A stretch of 9,662 bases of DNA from Candidatus Wolfebacteria bacterium (GCA_027336345.1 DAHWFZ010000043.1:1-9662), one strand, 5' to 3'. Shown: positions 1 to 4,727, numbered from the stretch's first letter. Notes: generated by a model from the sequence alone, not told the origin. Program-made: numbers and translations.

Positions 1-118
1 ATAATACTCCATGATTAGCATTTTATGGAGTCCAGGATGTATCTGAGGTTATGCACCGTAACTCTCCCCTGGGTTCATAAAAATTCCTTTTAAAACTATC
101 AAACAAAGCCGCTAGAAC
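1..118. other. Gene-free left edge
   Basis: No credible coding sequence, RNA gene or promoter was recognised here; all frames are broken by stops within a few codons. The only structure is a 7-bp inverted repeat, ACTCCAT (6-12) with ATGGAGT (25-31), around a 12-nt loop and without a T tract, and a weaker GTTA/TAAC pairing near 48-63. It may be the tail of a transcript or a structured element continuing outside the window, which cannot be decided from this fragment. Confidence 0.4.
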
Positions 119-119
119 A

Positions 120-152
120 AAAAAGCCACCTGATAAAAGCAGGTGGCTTTTT
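120..152 (-). terminator. Intrinsic terminator after the tRNA-Tyr unit (possibly bidirectional)
   Basis: A perfect 13-bp stem (120-132 with 140-152) closes a 7-nt loop. The core is GCCACCTG/CAGGTGGC, flanked by A5/T5 on both sides, so a U tract follows the stem in either direction. On the minus strand it lies about 150 nt downstream of tRNA-Tyr and would end that transcript after the intervening 153-301 module. On the plus strand it could end a gene lying left of the window. Confidence 0.85.
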
Positions 153-301
153 AGATGTGCGCAGGGAGGGATTACGTCCCCGGGTTATGGAATGATGCTC
201 TTGCGCCTAAGGCACAATGTGCTCATATAACCCTTCGAATCCATCACGCGAGACAAGACTTTGTCTCGCTCCCCTGGCACTGCGTTCATTTTATTCACTT
301 G
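153..301 (-). repeat. Structured 144-bp module bounded by a partial copy of the tRNA-Tyr 3' end
   Basis: Positions 157-173 repeat 301-317 exactly (GTGCGCAGGGAGGGATT), and the likeness continues with a few changes to 182 versus 327. That is the T arm and 3' acceptor strand of tRNA-Tyr, duplicated 144 bp downstream of the gene. Between the copies is a perfect 9-bp hairpin (GCGAGACAA 248-256, loop 257-260, TTGTCTCGC 261-269). A 7-bp pairing GGGTTAT/ATAACCC (182-188 with 226-232 on the plus strand) encloses a small hairpin, TGTGCC/GGCGCA read on the minus strand. There is no reading frame of note. It could be the scar of an element integrated at the tRNA 3' end, a tRNA-derived repeat, or a structured transcript tail kept with the tRNA. 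The repeat is plain to see; its origin is inference. Confidence 0.55.
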
Positions 302-384
302 TGCGCAGGGAGGGATTCGAACCCCCGAAGGCGTATGCCAGCAGATTTACAGTCTGCCCCGTTTGACCGCTTCGGTACCTGCGC
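302..384 (-). tRNA. tRNA-Tyr (anticodon GTA)
   Basis: On the minus strand the acceptor stem GCGCAGG (384-378) pairs fully with CCTGCGC (309-303). The anticodon arm contains GACTGTAAATC, giving anticodon GTA. A long variable arm follows (GGCATACGCC region), as expected for bacterial tRNA-Tyr, a class II tRNA. The T arm reads GGGGGTTCGAATCCCTC with a canonical TTCGAAT loop. The discriminator base is A (302). The encoded 3' end runs ACAA, so CCA is not encoded and must be added after transcription. The tRNA 3' end is partly duplicated at 157-182. A promoter at 410-438 and a terminator at 120-152 would make it a single-gene unit. Confidence 0.95.
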
Positions 385-409
385 AAAATTTATTACTAAT
401 GACTAATAT

Positions 410-438
410 ATATTAAAACAACGTCCGCATAATCGCAA
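410..438 (-). promoter_or_regulatory. Putative sigma-70 promoter of tRNA-Tyr
   Basis: Read on the minus strand: -35 TTGCGA (438-433), 17-nt spacer, -10 TAATAT (415-410). Start of transcription is predicted near 403, about 19 nt before the mature tRNA. A 6-bp inverted repeat (AACGTC 420-425, GACGTT 439-444) overlaps the spacer and -35 box and could be an operator or chance. Confidence 0.55.
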
Positions 439-451
439 GACGTTAGCTTAG

Positions 452-477
452 ATCCTGAAACAAGTTCAGGATGACAG
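452..477. repeat. Dispersed palindromic repeat (ATCCTGAA/TTCAGGAT type)
   Basis: ATCCTGAA (452-459) and TTCAGGAT (465-472) form an 8-bp stem over a 5-nt loop, followed by GACAG. The sequence resembles a short palindrome commonly scattered through intergenic DNA of uncultivated small-genome bacteria (recollection, not searched). A half copy, TTCAGGATGAC, recurs at 596-606 across the end of the next gene. Confidence 0.7.
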
Positions 478-500
478 AAAATAAAACAAACCTCACCTAA

Positions 501-521
501 CCTCTCCTTGCAAAGGAGAGG
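501..521. repeat. Perfect 9-bp palindrome (CCTCTCCTT type)
   Basis: CCTCTCCTT (501-509), loop GCA, AAGGAGAGG (513-521). The stem is perfect and no T tract follows on either strand, so it is a dispersed hairpin repeat rather than a terminator. It sits in a run of three different palindromic repeats within 450-570. Confidence 0.65.
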
Positions 522-551
522 GATTGCTTCGTCCCTCGTAATAACATAGCA

Positions 552-570
552 TCCTTCGACGGGCTCAGGA
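552..570. repeat. Dispersed repeat, TTCGACGGGCTCAGGA type
   Basis: TCCTTCGACGGGCTCAGGA has short complementary ends (TCCT/AGGA) and matches in style the repeats that read PEPVEG or HPEPVEG when translated. The frame across 396-590 on the minus strand contains both PEPVEG and HPELVSGS, which shows that the apparent reading frame is just translated repeats and not a gene. Confidence 0.55.
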
Positions 571-595
571 AATAAATCGAGATCAGTCATTACAT

Positions 596-1018
596 TCAGG
601 ATGACTCCGTTTCGGAATTGTTCTGTTCAGCTTCGTTTTGAATTTCCACGTCAAATTTTTCTTCTTCCGCCTGATCCGCTTCGCCTTCTTTTTCAAACAA
701 AGAAAGCTTTTTCAAAGTTTCGGCGCTTGCCGCAGTTTTACTTTTATATTTCCTGAGATGCTGCGTCAATTGGTTATCAAGTTTCATCACGTACAGCTTG
801 AATTTCCTGAGTGATTTTTCAAGCATCTGGCTGAAAACAAAATCGAATTTTTCCATCGGCAGAGAACTTATCACTTTATCTATTTTGGAAAATACTTTTT
901 GGCTGCCGCCCTGATTCTCGTCAACAACATCAATAATCTGCGGCACTTTTTTAGCCACGAGATAAATCATTATCCCCAAAGAAAGAAACAATAAGGTTTG
1001 AATGATAAAATTGTACAA
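596..1018 (-). CDS. Small anchored membrane protein with charged C-terminal tail, unknown function
   Basis: 140 aa. I do not recognise a named family. Residues 4-22 form one hydrophobic segment followed by KK, predicting an N-terminal anchor with the rest in the cytoplasm. Residues 38-110 are rich in K, F, L and E and look helical, perhaps coiled coil. Residues 110-140 are acidic and low in complexity (EGEADQAEEE, ending SETESS). The start is TTG at 1016-1018; the next in-frame ATG (residue 17) would cut the membrane segment, so TTG is preferred. GTGAAG just upstream is a weak ribosome site that lies inside the 1020-1128 repeat. The last codons and TGA stop coincide with a dispersed repeat half-site, so the C-terminus may have been reshaped by it. 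It follows tsf on the same strand. Confidence 0.7.
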   Translation of the reverse strand: MYNFIIQTLLFLSLGIMIYLVAKKVPQIIDVVDENQGGSQKVFSKIDKVISSLPMEKFDFVFSQMLEKSLRKFKLYVMKLDNQLTQHLRKYKSKTAASAETLKKLSLFEKEGEADQAEEEKFDVEIQNEAEQNNSETESS

Positions 1019-1019
1019 T

Positions 1020-1128
1020 GCTTCACTGTATCGATACGAATATACTAATTTACTAATAATACTAATATATTATGAATTCATATTTGTATAATTAGCATTA
1101 TTCGCATATTAGCATCGATACTTTTATT
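1020..1128. repeat. Intercistronic palindromic element, copy A
   Basis: Near-copy of 4004-4109. The ends are GTATCGATAC (1028-1037, itself palindromic) and GCATCGATAC (1112-1121), which pair over 10 bp with one G-U. The left arm is built of iterated TACTAAT units; the right arm carries ATTTGTAT, ATTAGCATT and ATTCGCAT units that are roughly complementary to them, so the element is one long imperfect hairpin with TATGAATTCATA at its centre. It spans the gap from the stop codon of tsf to the TTG start of the next gene. No reading frame is present. Confidence 0.8.
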
Positions 1129-1567
1129 AAATTTCGTACCTGCAGAATTTTTCCACTTTCATATTTTCTCCGATTTTACCCACCAAGCTCTTTATCAGTT
1201 CTTCAATCGTCATTGATTCGTCTTTGACGTAATTCTGTTTGAGCAATTCATCAATGCCGGAAGGATTTACGGCCGCGATGTGCATGGCAATATTGTGCGC
1301 CAGTTCTTTGAACAATTCGTTCTTAGCCACAAAGTCCGTTTCGCATCTTAATTCCAAAAGAACCCCCACCCTGTTGTTATGGATATAGGTTTCCAGCAAT
1401 CCAGCTCCGGTAGCCCGGTCGCTTTTTCTCTCGGCTTTCGCAAGGCCTCTTTCAAAAATAATGGATTTTGCGGAGTCAAAATCGCCTTTTGCTTCATCAA
1501 GAGCTTTTTTACATTCCATTACGCCCGCACCGGTCGCTTCTCTGAGTTTTTGGATATCGCTGGTCAT
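1127..1567 (-). CDS. tsf: Translation elongation factor Ts (short form)
   Basis: 146 aa. EF-Ts is the guanine-nucleotide exchange factor of EF-Tu in the cytoplasm. The N-terminal UBA-like helical domain is clear (residues 1-50; LREATGAGVMECKKALDEA), as is the core signature TDFVAKNELFKELA at 77-90, where the TDFV contacts EF-Tu. The C-terminus ends in GENMKVEKFCRYE, the family's usual end, so the protein is complete. It is far shorter than the 280-aa E. coli protein and shorter than the ~196-aa Thermus type: residues 100-120 join the core directly to the C-terminal module, omitting the dimerisation and coiled-coil insert. Similar compact forms are, from memory, normal in Parcubacteria. Start ATG at 1565-1567, without a clear Shine-Dalgarno site. 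It follows rpsB by 87 AT-rich bases, the standard gene order, and is probably co-transcribed with it. Confidence 0.95.
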   Translation of the reverse strand: MTSDIQKLREATGAGVMECKKALDEAKGDFDSAKSIIFERGLAKAERKSDRATGAGLLETYIHNNRVGVLLELRCETDFVAKNELFKELAHNIAMHIAAVNPSGIDELLKQNYVKDESMTIEELIKSLVGKIGENMKVEKFCRYEI

Positions 1568-1654
1568 GGGATAAAAATTTCCAATTTCTAAGCCCTAATT
1601 TTTAAATAATTAATGAATTTATTAAAAATTATAAATTAAAAACTAAAAATTATT
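1568..1654. other. AT-rich iterated spacer between rpsB and tsf
   Basis: 87 bp, almost only A and T in the middle, made of variations on TTTTTAATT and its complement (for example AAAAATTATAAATTAAAAAC and TAAAAATTAT). The units can pair with each other into an imperfect hairpin. No gene, promoter or terminator is asserted. It resembles in style, not in sequence, the spacers at 1020-1128, 4004-4109 and 4342-4451. Confidence 0.4.
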
Positions 1655-2413
1655 TTATATTTCTTTTGATTGTTCCGCCGAGGCTATGAGCCTGTCAATA
1701 ATCCAGTTAATGCTTAATTTGGAGTGATCATTTGCCGGAATCGGATATTGGACTTTTTCCGGGTTGTCATCGCTGTCAATTATGGCGATAACCGGTATTT
1801 TCATTATTGCAGCTTCGCGGAGCGCGGTGTCATGGGCTTTAACTGTCGTATCAACAATAAGCATGGCGTCCGGGACTCTTGTAAAATTATCCAAGCCTTC
1901 AAAAATTATTTTCATTTTATCCAGCTGCTTGCTGACCATAACTCTTTCTTTCTTCGTGTATTTGTCCAAAGCTCCTTTTTCAAGATCAACAGTAGTCTTC
2001 CTGAACCATTCGATTCTGGAATAAATATTTTTGAAATTCGTAAGCAATCCGCCAATCCAGCGGTTTTTAATCATCGGGAAATTAAATGTCTTTGACATCT
2101 TGGCTAAAGCTTCCCAGCTTGCCGGCTTTGTTCCAACCAAAAGAACTGCTTTCTTTTCCTTAACAAGTTTATTTAAAAATTCACTGACTTTATCAACTGA
2201 TTCCAAAGTTTTCGCCAAATCAATTATTTCCATCCCATTTCGGGTGGTAAAAATAAACGGCTTAAACTTAGGCTGTGTTTTTGATTTTTTATGCCCGTAT
2301 AAAACACCGTTTTCAGCCATCTCCTTGAAAAGGGTGATGTCCACGTCAACGGCGGTATTTTCAGCCATTTCTTCCGCGGCTGCGATATTTAATTCTTCAT
2401 TGGTTTTTGCCAT
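1655..2413 (-). CDS. rpsB: 30S ribosomal protein S2
   Basis: 252 aa, normal S2 length. Uncleaved cytoplasmic ribosomal protein binding near the head-body junction of the 30S subunit. Diagnostic segments include GVLYGHKKSKTQPKFKPFIF near the N-terminus, the VLLVGTKPA strand, NRWIGGLLTNF (the family's RW.GG.LTN signature), PDAMLIVD, and IPVIAIIDSDDNPEKVQYPIPAND near the C-terminus. The reading frame stays open another 51 codons upstream to 2566, but that extension encodes translated repeat DNA and no S2 sequence, and it crosses the promoter and leader hairpin, so ATG at 2411-2413 (MAKTNEEL) is taken. No Shine-Dalgarno site is visible. tsf follows. Expression is probably from the promoter at 2461-2489, with a leader hairpin at 2436-2455. 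Confidence 0.96.
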   Translation of the reverse strand: MAKTNEELNIAAAEEMAENTAVDVDITLFKEMAENGVLYGHKKSKTQPKFKPFIFTTRNGMEIIDLAKTLESVDKVSEFLNKLVKEKKAVLLVGTKPASWEALAKMSKTFNFPMIKNRWIGGLLTNFKNIYSRIEWFRKTTVDLEKGALDKYTKKERVMVSKQLDKMKIIFEGLDNFTRVPDAMLIVDTTVKAHDTALREAAIMKIPVIAIIDSDDNPEKVQYPIPANDHSKLSINWIIDRLIASAEQSKEI

Positions 2414-2432
2414 ATTTTTATAAATGCCAAAC

Positions 2433-2455
2433 AAAAAACTAACCTCAGTTAGCTT
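2433..2455 (-). terminator. Leader hairpin with U tract before rpsB (attenuator or terminator candidate)
   Basis: On the minus strand AAGCTAAC pairs with GTTAGTTT over a TGAG loop (8 bp including one G-U), and T6 follows directly (2438-2433). It lies between the predicted rpsB start of transcription (~2454) and the gene. It could end read-through from the 2571-3056 gene, act as an attenuator or S2-binding site, or just protect the 5' end. The stem is A/T-rich, so terminator strength should be modest. Confidence 0.45.
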
Positions 2456-2460
2456 CAAAT

Positions 2461-2489
2461 AGTGTAATAAAAATCTTTTTAAAAAACAA
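2461..2489 (-). promoter_or_regulatory. Putative sigma-70 promoter of rpsB-tsf
   Basis: Minus strand: -35 TTGTTT (2489-2484), exactly 17 nt, -10 TACACT (2466-2461). The same -35 hexamer and spacing occur at 4699-4727. Predicted start of transcription is near 2454, giving a leader of about 40 nt. The -10 has four of six consensus bases, so this is a moderate call. Confidence 0.45.
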
Positions 2490-2502
2490 GCCCTATAATA
2501 GA

Positions 2503-2565
2503 TTTTGGTTATCCGCCAAAAGCGTGGCGAAGCCAAGAAGCAAAAAACGCTATGGCGCAATGGCA
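2503..2565. repeat. Hairpin-rich repeat-like DNA upstream of rpsB
   Basis: Holds a perfect 6-bp hairpin (TTTTGG 2503-2508, CCAAAA 2516-2521) and short GGC/GCC pairings (TGGCGAAGCCA, ATGGCGCAATGGCAC). It is richer in G and C than the flanks and accounts for the spurious N-terminal extension of the rpsB frame. The style matches dispersed CPR intergenic repeats, but only one copy is in this window, so repeat status is inference. Confidence 0.35.
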
Positions 2566-2570
2566 CTTTC

Positions 2571-3056
2571 CTATTTAATCACAATTTCGTTAGCAATAAA
2601 ATTACCGCCATTAAATGAACCATCTTTGCTAATATTTATACTTTCAATTATCCCCCTTATTTCAACTTTCTTGTTTTCAACAAATTGGCTTTGATTTTCT
2701 AATAAATTATTATCTTTAATTAATATGCCAATAGGTTTATTCAGCCACCAAAAAAAGAAGTTTTTATTTTCTTTACTGCTAGTAATTGATTCCACATTAA
2801 CAGTCAACATAGGTACTTTAGAATTAAAATTTGTGATTGAACCGATAATATCAAAATCAACATTGCTAGATATTTCATTTTGTTTTTCTCCAGGAGCTTG
2901 AACTTGGGTATTAATATTTTTTTCTACTGAATTTGAAGCATTATCTTGTTGCACGCTGCTGCGAATAGTAAATAACCCTCTTCCTAAAATTACCAACACT
3001 ATTATAATTCCTACTATCGCCAATGCAATAATGATTTTTAAAAATTTATTCACCAT
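2571..3056 (-). CDS. Anchored extracytoplasmic protein, possible OB-like domain, unknown function
   Basis: 161 aa. Residues 5-26 are a single strong hydrophobic segment (IIIALAIVGIIIVLVILG) after MVNKFLK, so it is an N-terminal anchor or uncleaved signal. A polar linker (33-65, rich in N, Q, S) leads to residues 66-161, which alternate hydrophobic and polar residues as several beta strands (FDIIGSITNF, MLTVNVESI, KKVEIRGIIESI, FIANEIVI). This pattern suggests a small beta barrel of OB type, but I see no decisive motif and assign no function. Start ATG at 3054-3056 without a clear ribosome site. It begins 23 bp after trxB and so is probably the last gene of that unit. It is much more AT-rich than its neighbours: sampled 60-base lines are 23-30% GC against about 50% in trxB, which suggests recent gain or weak selection. 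Confidence 0.75.
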   Translation of the reverse strand: MVNKFLKIIIALAIVGIIIVLVILGRGLFTIRSSVQQDNASNSVEKNINTQVQAPGEKQNEISSNVDFDIIGSITNFNSKVPMLTVNVESITSSKENKNFFFWWLNKPIGILIKDNNLLENQSQFVENKKVEIRGIIESINISKDGSFNGGNFIANEIVIK

Positions 3057-3079
3057 TTTAATGATAACGCTATAATTTC

Positions 3080-4000
3080 CTATTTTACCTTCAGCGTCTC
3101 GTAGATATTGAGCACAGCATTAACCGCGTCTCCCATCGCGGTTGTAAATTGGTTATAAAGCCCGTCAGCCATATCCCCCGCGGCCCAAATTCCTTTTTCC
3201 GAGCTTTGGAATGTTTTGTGATCAACAATAATATGCCCTCTTTCATCAAGCTTAACCAAGCCTTTAATCAAATCCGTGTTGGGTTTGTATCCTATCTCAA
3301 CGAATACTCCGGAAACTTCCAAAGTTTTTTCTTCGTTGGTGTTTGCATCCGTGTACTTTAACCCGCTGACAAAATCACTTCCCAAAACTTCTTTTGTTAC
3401 GGCATTGGTAATAATTTTAACCTTCGGATCCGCTTTCAGCTTTTCCTGATATATTGCGTCGCCTTTGATTACATCGTTGTACTGCAAAATATTGATTTCC
3501 GAAGCGTACGGCAAAAGGTCGATTGCCGCTTCAAGGCCGCTATTGCCGGCGCCGATTACGGCGACATTTTTCCCTTTCATCAGCGGAGCGTCGCAGGTTG
3601 AACAATAAAAAATTCCTTTTCCTTCAAACTCTTTTCCTCCCGGAACATCAAGTTTTTTATAACCGCTTCCCAAAGCCAATAAAATATTTTTTGCCTGATA
3701 TGTATTTTCGCCCGAATCCGCCACTTCAAAACCTCCTTCGATTTTTTTTATTGATGACACCGTAATTCCATCTTTGACGGCAATCGGTTCCGGCTGGGAC
3801 CTTAATTGTTCCTCCAAAGTTTTTGCCAGATCAAGCCCGGAAATAGCTTTAAAGCCGATAAAATTCTCAATCTTATCGGAAGAAATCCACTCTCCGCCAA
3901 AAAATTTGGTGACTAAAAGAGCATTTATTTTTTTTCTGGAAGCATAAATCCCCGCGGCAACTCCGGCAGGACCTCCTCCGATTATGATTAAGTCGTACAT
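3080..4000 (-). CDS. trxB: Thioredoxin-reductase-like flavoprotein, AhpF/Cp34 type (probably NADH-dependent)
   Basis: 306 aa. Low-molecular-weight thioredoxin reductase fold: moves electrons from a pyridine nucleotide through FAD and a redox-active disulfide to a small thiol protein. FAD-binding GGGPAG at 8-13; active-site CSTC at 133-136 within FYCSTCDAP; second Rossmann motif GAGNSG at 150-155; FAD-closing AAGDMADG at 273-280. The nucleotide-binding loop reads GNSGLEAAIDL then ILQYNDVIKGDAI, as in the C-terminal half of AhpF, and lacks the HRR...R arginines that bind the NADPH phosphate in classical TrxB, so NADH is the likely donor (inference). The AhpF N-terminal thioredoxin-fold domain is absent; the adjacent glutaredoxin (4105-4341) probably replaces it. 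Start ATG at 3998-4000 abuts a palindromic repeat, with a weak GAAG upstream. Confidence 0.92.
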   Translation of the reverse strand: MYDLIIIGGGPAGVAAGIYASRKKINALLVTKFFGGEWISSDKIENFIGFKAISGLDLAKTLEEQLRSQPEPIAVKDGITVSSIKKIEGGFEVADSGENTYQAKNILLALGSGYKKLDVPGGKEFEGKGIFYCSTCDAPLMKGKNVAVIGAGNSGLEAAIDLLPYASEINILQYNDVIKGDAIYQEKLKADPKVKIITNAVTKEVLGSDFVSGLKYTDANTNEEKTLEVSGVFVEIGYKPNTDLIKGLVKLDERGHIIVDHKTFQSSEKGIWAAGDMADGLYNQFTTAMGDAVNAVLNIYETLKVK

Positions 4001-4003
4001 AAA

Positions 4004-4109
4004 GCTTCGCTGTATCGATACGAATATACTAATTTACTAATGATACTAATATTATTTGTATCATTTGTATCATCCGCATCATTTGTATATTGGCATCGAT
4101 ACTTTTATT
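4004..4109. repeat. Intercistronic palindromic element, copy B
   Basis: Near-copy of 1020-1128: both begin GCTTC(A/G)CTGTATCGATACG, share the whole left arm with its TACTAAT units, and end GCATCGATACTTTTATT. The arms on the minus strand are (GATACAAAT)n against (ATTAGTATC)n, roughly complementary. Copy B lies between the stop of the glutaredoxin gene (4105-4107, inside the element) and the ATG of trxB (4000), just as copy A joins tsf to its downstream gene. The divergent part is 4050-4090, where B carries ATTTGTATC units. Confidence 0.8.
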
Positions 4110-4341
4110 TAATTCCCAATGCCTTATCAATCGACGGCCTGTCAAAACCGACGATTATTGTACCTTCAATATCAATTACAGGCACTCCCATCTGGTGAGA
4201 TTTTTCAATCATTTCCCTGGCCGCTTTTTCATCGGCGCTTACGTCAAAATTTTGAAACTCAACATTATTCTTTTTAAAATACTCCTTTGCCATCTCGCAA
4301 TACGGGCAAGTCGGCGTTGAATATATGGTTACTTTTGCCAT
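4105..4341 (-). CDS. Glutaredoxin-like protein, YruB/Cp9 family
   Basis: 78 aa. Small cytoplasmic thioredoxin-fold protein that relays electrons by a CXXC disulfide. TCPYC near the N-terminus (CPYC at residues 11-14), the family's cis-proline segment GVPVIDIEG, and the YruB-type C-terminal signature IIVGFDRPSIDKAL support the call. The frame opens 13 codons further upstream (to 4380), but MAKVTIYSTPTCPYC is the usual family beginning, so ATG at 4339-4341 is taken. No Shine-Dalgarno site. The next gene is an AhpF-like reductase lacking its own thioredoxin domain; in Clostridium pasteurianum a glutaredoxin of this kind (Cp9) and such a reductase (Cp34) work together to reduce a peroxiredoxin. 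No peroxiredoxin is in the window. The stop codon lies inside repeat copy B. Confidence 0.92.
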   Translation of the reverse strand: MAKVTIYSTPTCPYCEMAKEYFKKNNVEFQNFDVSADEKAAREMIEKSHQMGVPVIDIEGTIIVGFDRPSIDKALGIK

Positions 4342-4451
4342 ATTTTTACTACTAAATACTGATAAAATACAAATGCACAAAATTACAAAATTTGATTTAT
4401 TTTAGTAATTTCGTATTTTTGTATTCACTTCGTATTTCGTAACGATATTAT
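4342..4451. other. AT-rich iterated spacer between the SPW and glutaredoxin genes
   Basis: Roughly 110 bp with no gene. Units such as TTCGTATTT, TTTGTATT and TTAGTAAT on the plus strand are matched by TACAAAATTTG, ATACAAATG and TACTACTAAATACTG. A 7-bp pairing AAATTAC/GTAATTT forms the centre. It is therefore another long imperfect palindrome between two genes of one unit, similar in design but not in sequence to 1020-1128 and 4004-4109. Confidence 0.45.
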
Positions 4452-4628
4452 TTATTCTATTTTCTTGTCAAAAATACGCCACAGCGAAAAAATTATTATT
4501 AAAGTTCCGCTGATGACATTACTCCACAGGGCCAAATTAATTCCGGAAAGATCAAAGATCCACGGCGATGCAAAAACCCAAATTCCCAGAATAAGATTGA
4601 TCCGGTCAAAATATTTCATACTGATCAT
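4452..4628 (-). CDS. SPW-repeat family small membrane protein
   Basis: 58 aa from ATG at 4626-4628 (55 aa from ATG at 4617-4619, which gives the more family-like start MKYFDRINLILGIW). It is short and easily missed. The sequence reads MISMKYFDRIN, then LILGIWVFASPWIFDLSG, then LALWSNVISGTLIIIFSLW, ending RIFDKKIE and TAA at 4452-4454. ASPW at residues 20-23 and the later LWSNVISG match the Pfam SPW repeat pattern (SPW, then aWn..i.G). Two hydrophobic segments (about 11-25 and 32-50) predict an integral inner-membrane hairpin. Function of the family is unknown to me. A TTGTTT-17-TATAAT promoter lies 70 nt upstream, and the glutaredoxin and reductase genes follow on the same strand, so it may be the first gene of that unit. 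Confidence 0.82.
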   Translation of the reverse strand: MISMKYFDRINLILGIWVFASPWIFDLSGINLALWSNVISGTLIIIFSLWRIFDKKIE

Positions 4629-4698
4629 ATATAAAAATTACAAAATTTCAAAAAAACGACCTTTTACGCTCTACTATTTACAATGACATTACTGGCAT

Positions 4699-4727
4699 AT
4701 TATATAAAAACACGCTTAAAAAAACAA
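4699..4727 (-). promoter_or_regulatory. Putative sigma-70 promoter of the SPW-grx-trxB unit
   Basis: Minus strand: -35 TTGTTT (4727-4722), 17-nt spacer, perfect -10 TATAAT (4704-4699). Predicted start of transcription near 4692. It lies directly after the dsbA-like gene's terminator, which fits the start of a new unit. Confidence 0.65.

Noticed and set aside
153..301. A second, degenerate tRNA gene downstream of tRNA-Tyr
   Set aside because: Only the T-arm/acceptor 3' portion is present; no anticodon arm, D arm or matching 5' acceptor strand could be built.
155..406. 83-codon plus-strand frame across the tRNA region
   Set aside because: It is the antisense of tRNA-Tyr plus its duplicated end; peptides of the type AGRDSNPRRRMPADLQSAPF are a familiar artefact of translating tRNA genes backwards.
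396..590. 64-codon minus-strand frame
   Set aside because: Made of translated palindromic repeats (PEPVEG, HPELVSGS); it overlaps the tRNA promoter and has no domain or ribosome site.
1020..1128. CRISPR array suggested by the iterated TACTAAT/ATTTGTAT words
   Set aside because: Units are 7-9 bp and contiguous without spacers; no cas genes are present.
1127..1567. Truncated or frameshifted tsf
   Set aside because: The protein ends with the family's normal C-terminal motif, and no remnant of a missing section lies nearby; it is a short but complete form.
2414..2566. 51-residue N-terminal extension of S2
   Set aside because: Contains no S2 sequence, translates repeat-like DNA and crosses the promoter and leader hairpin; MAKTNEEL at 2413 gives normal S2 length.
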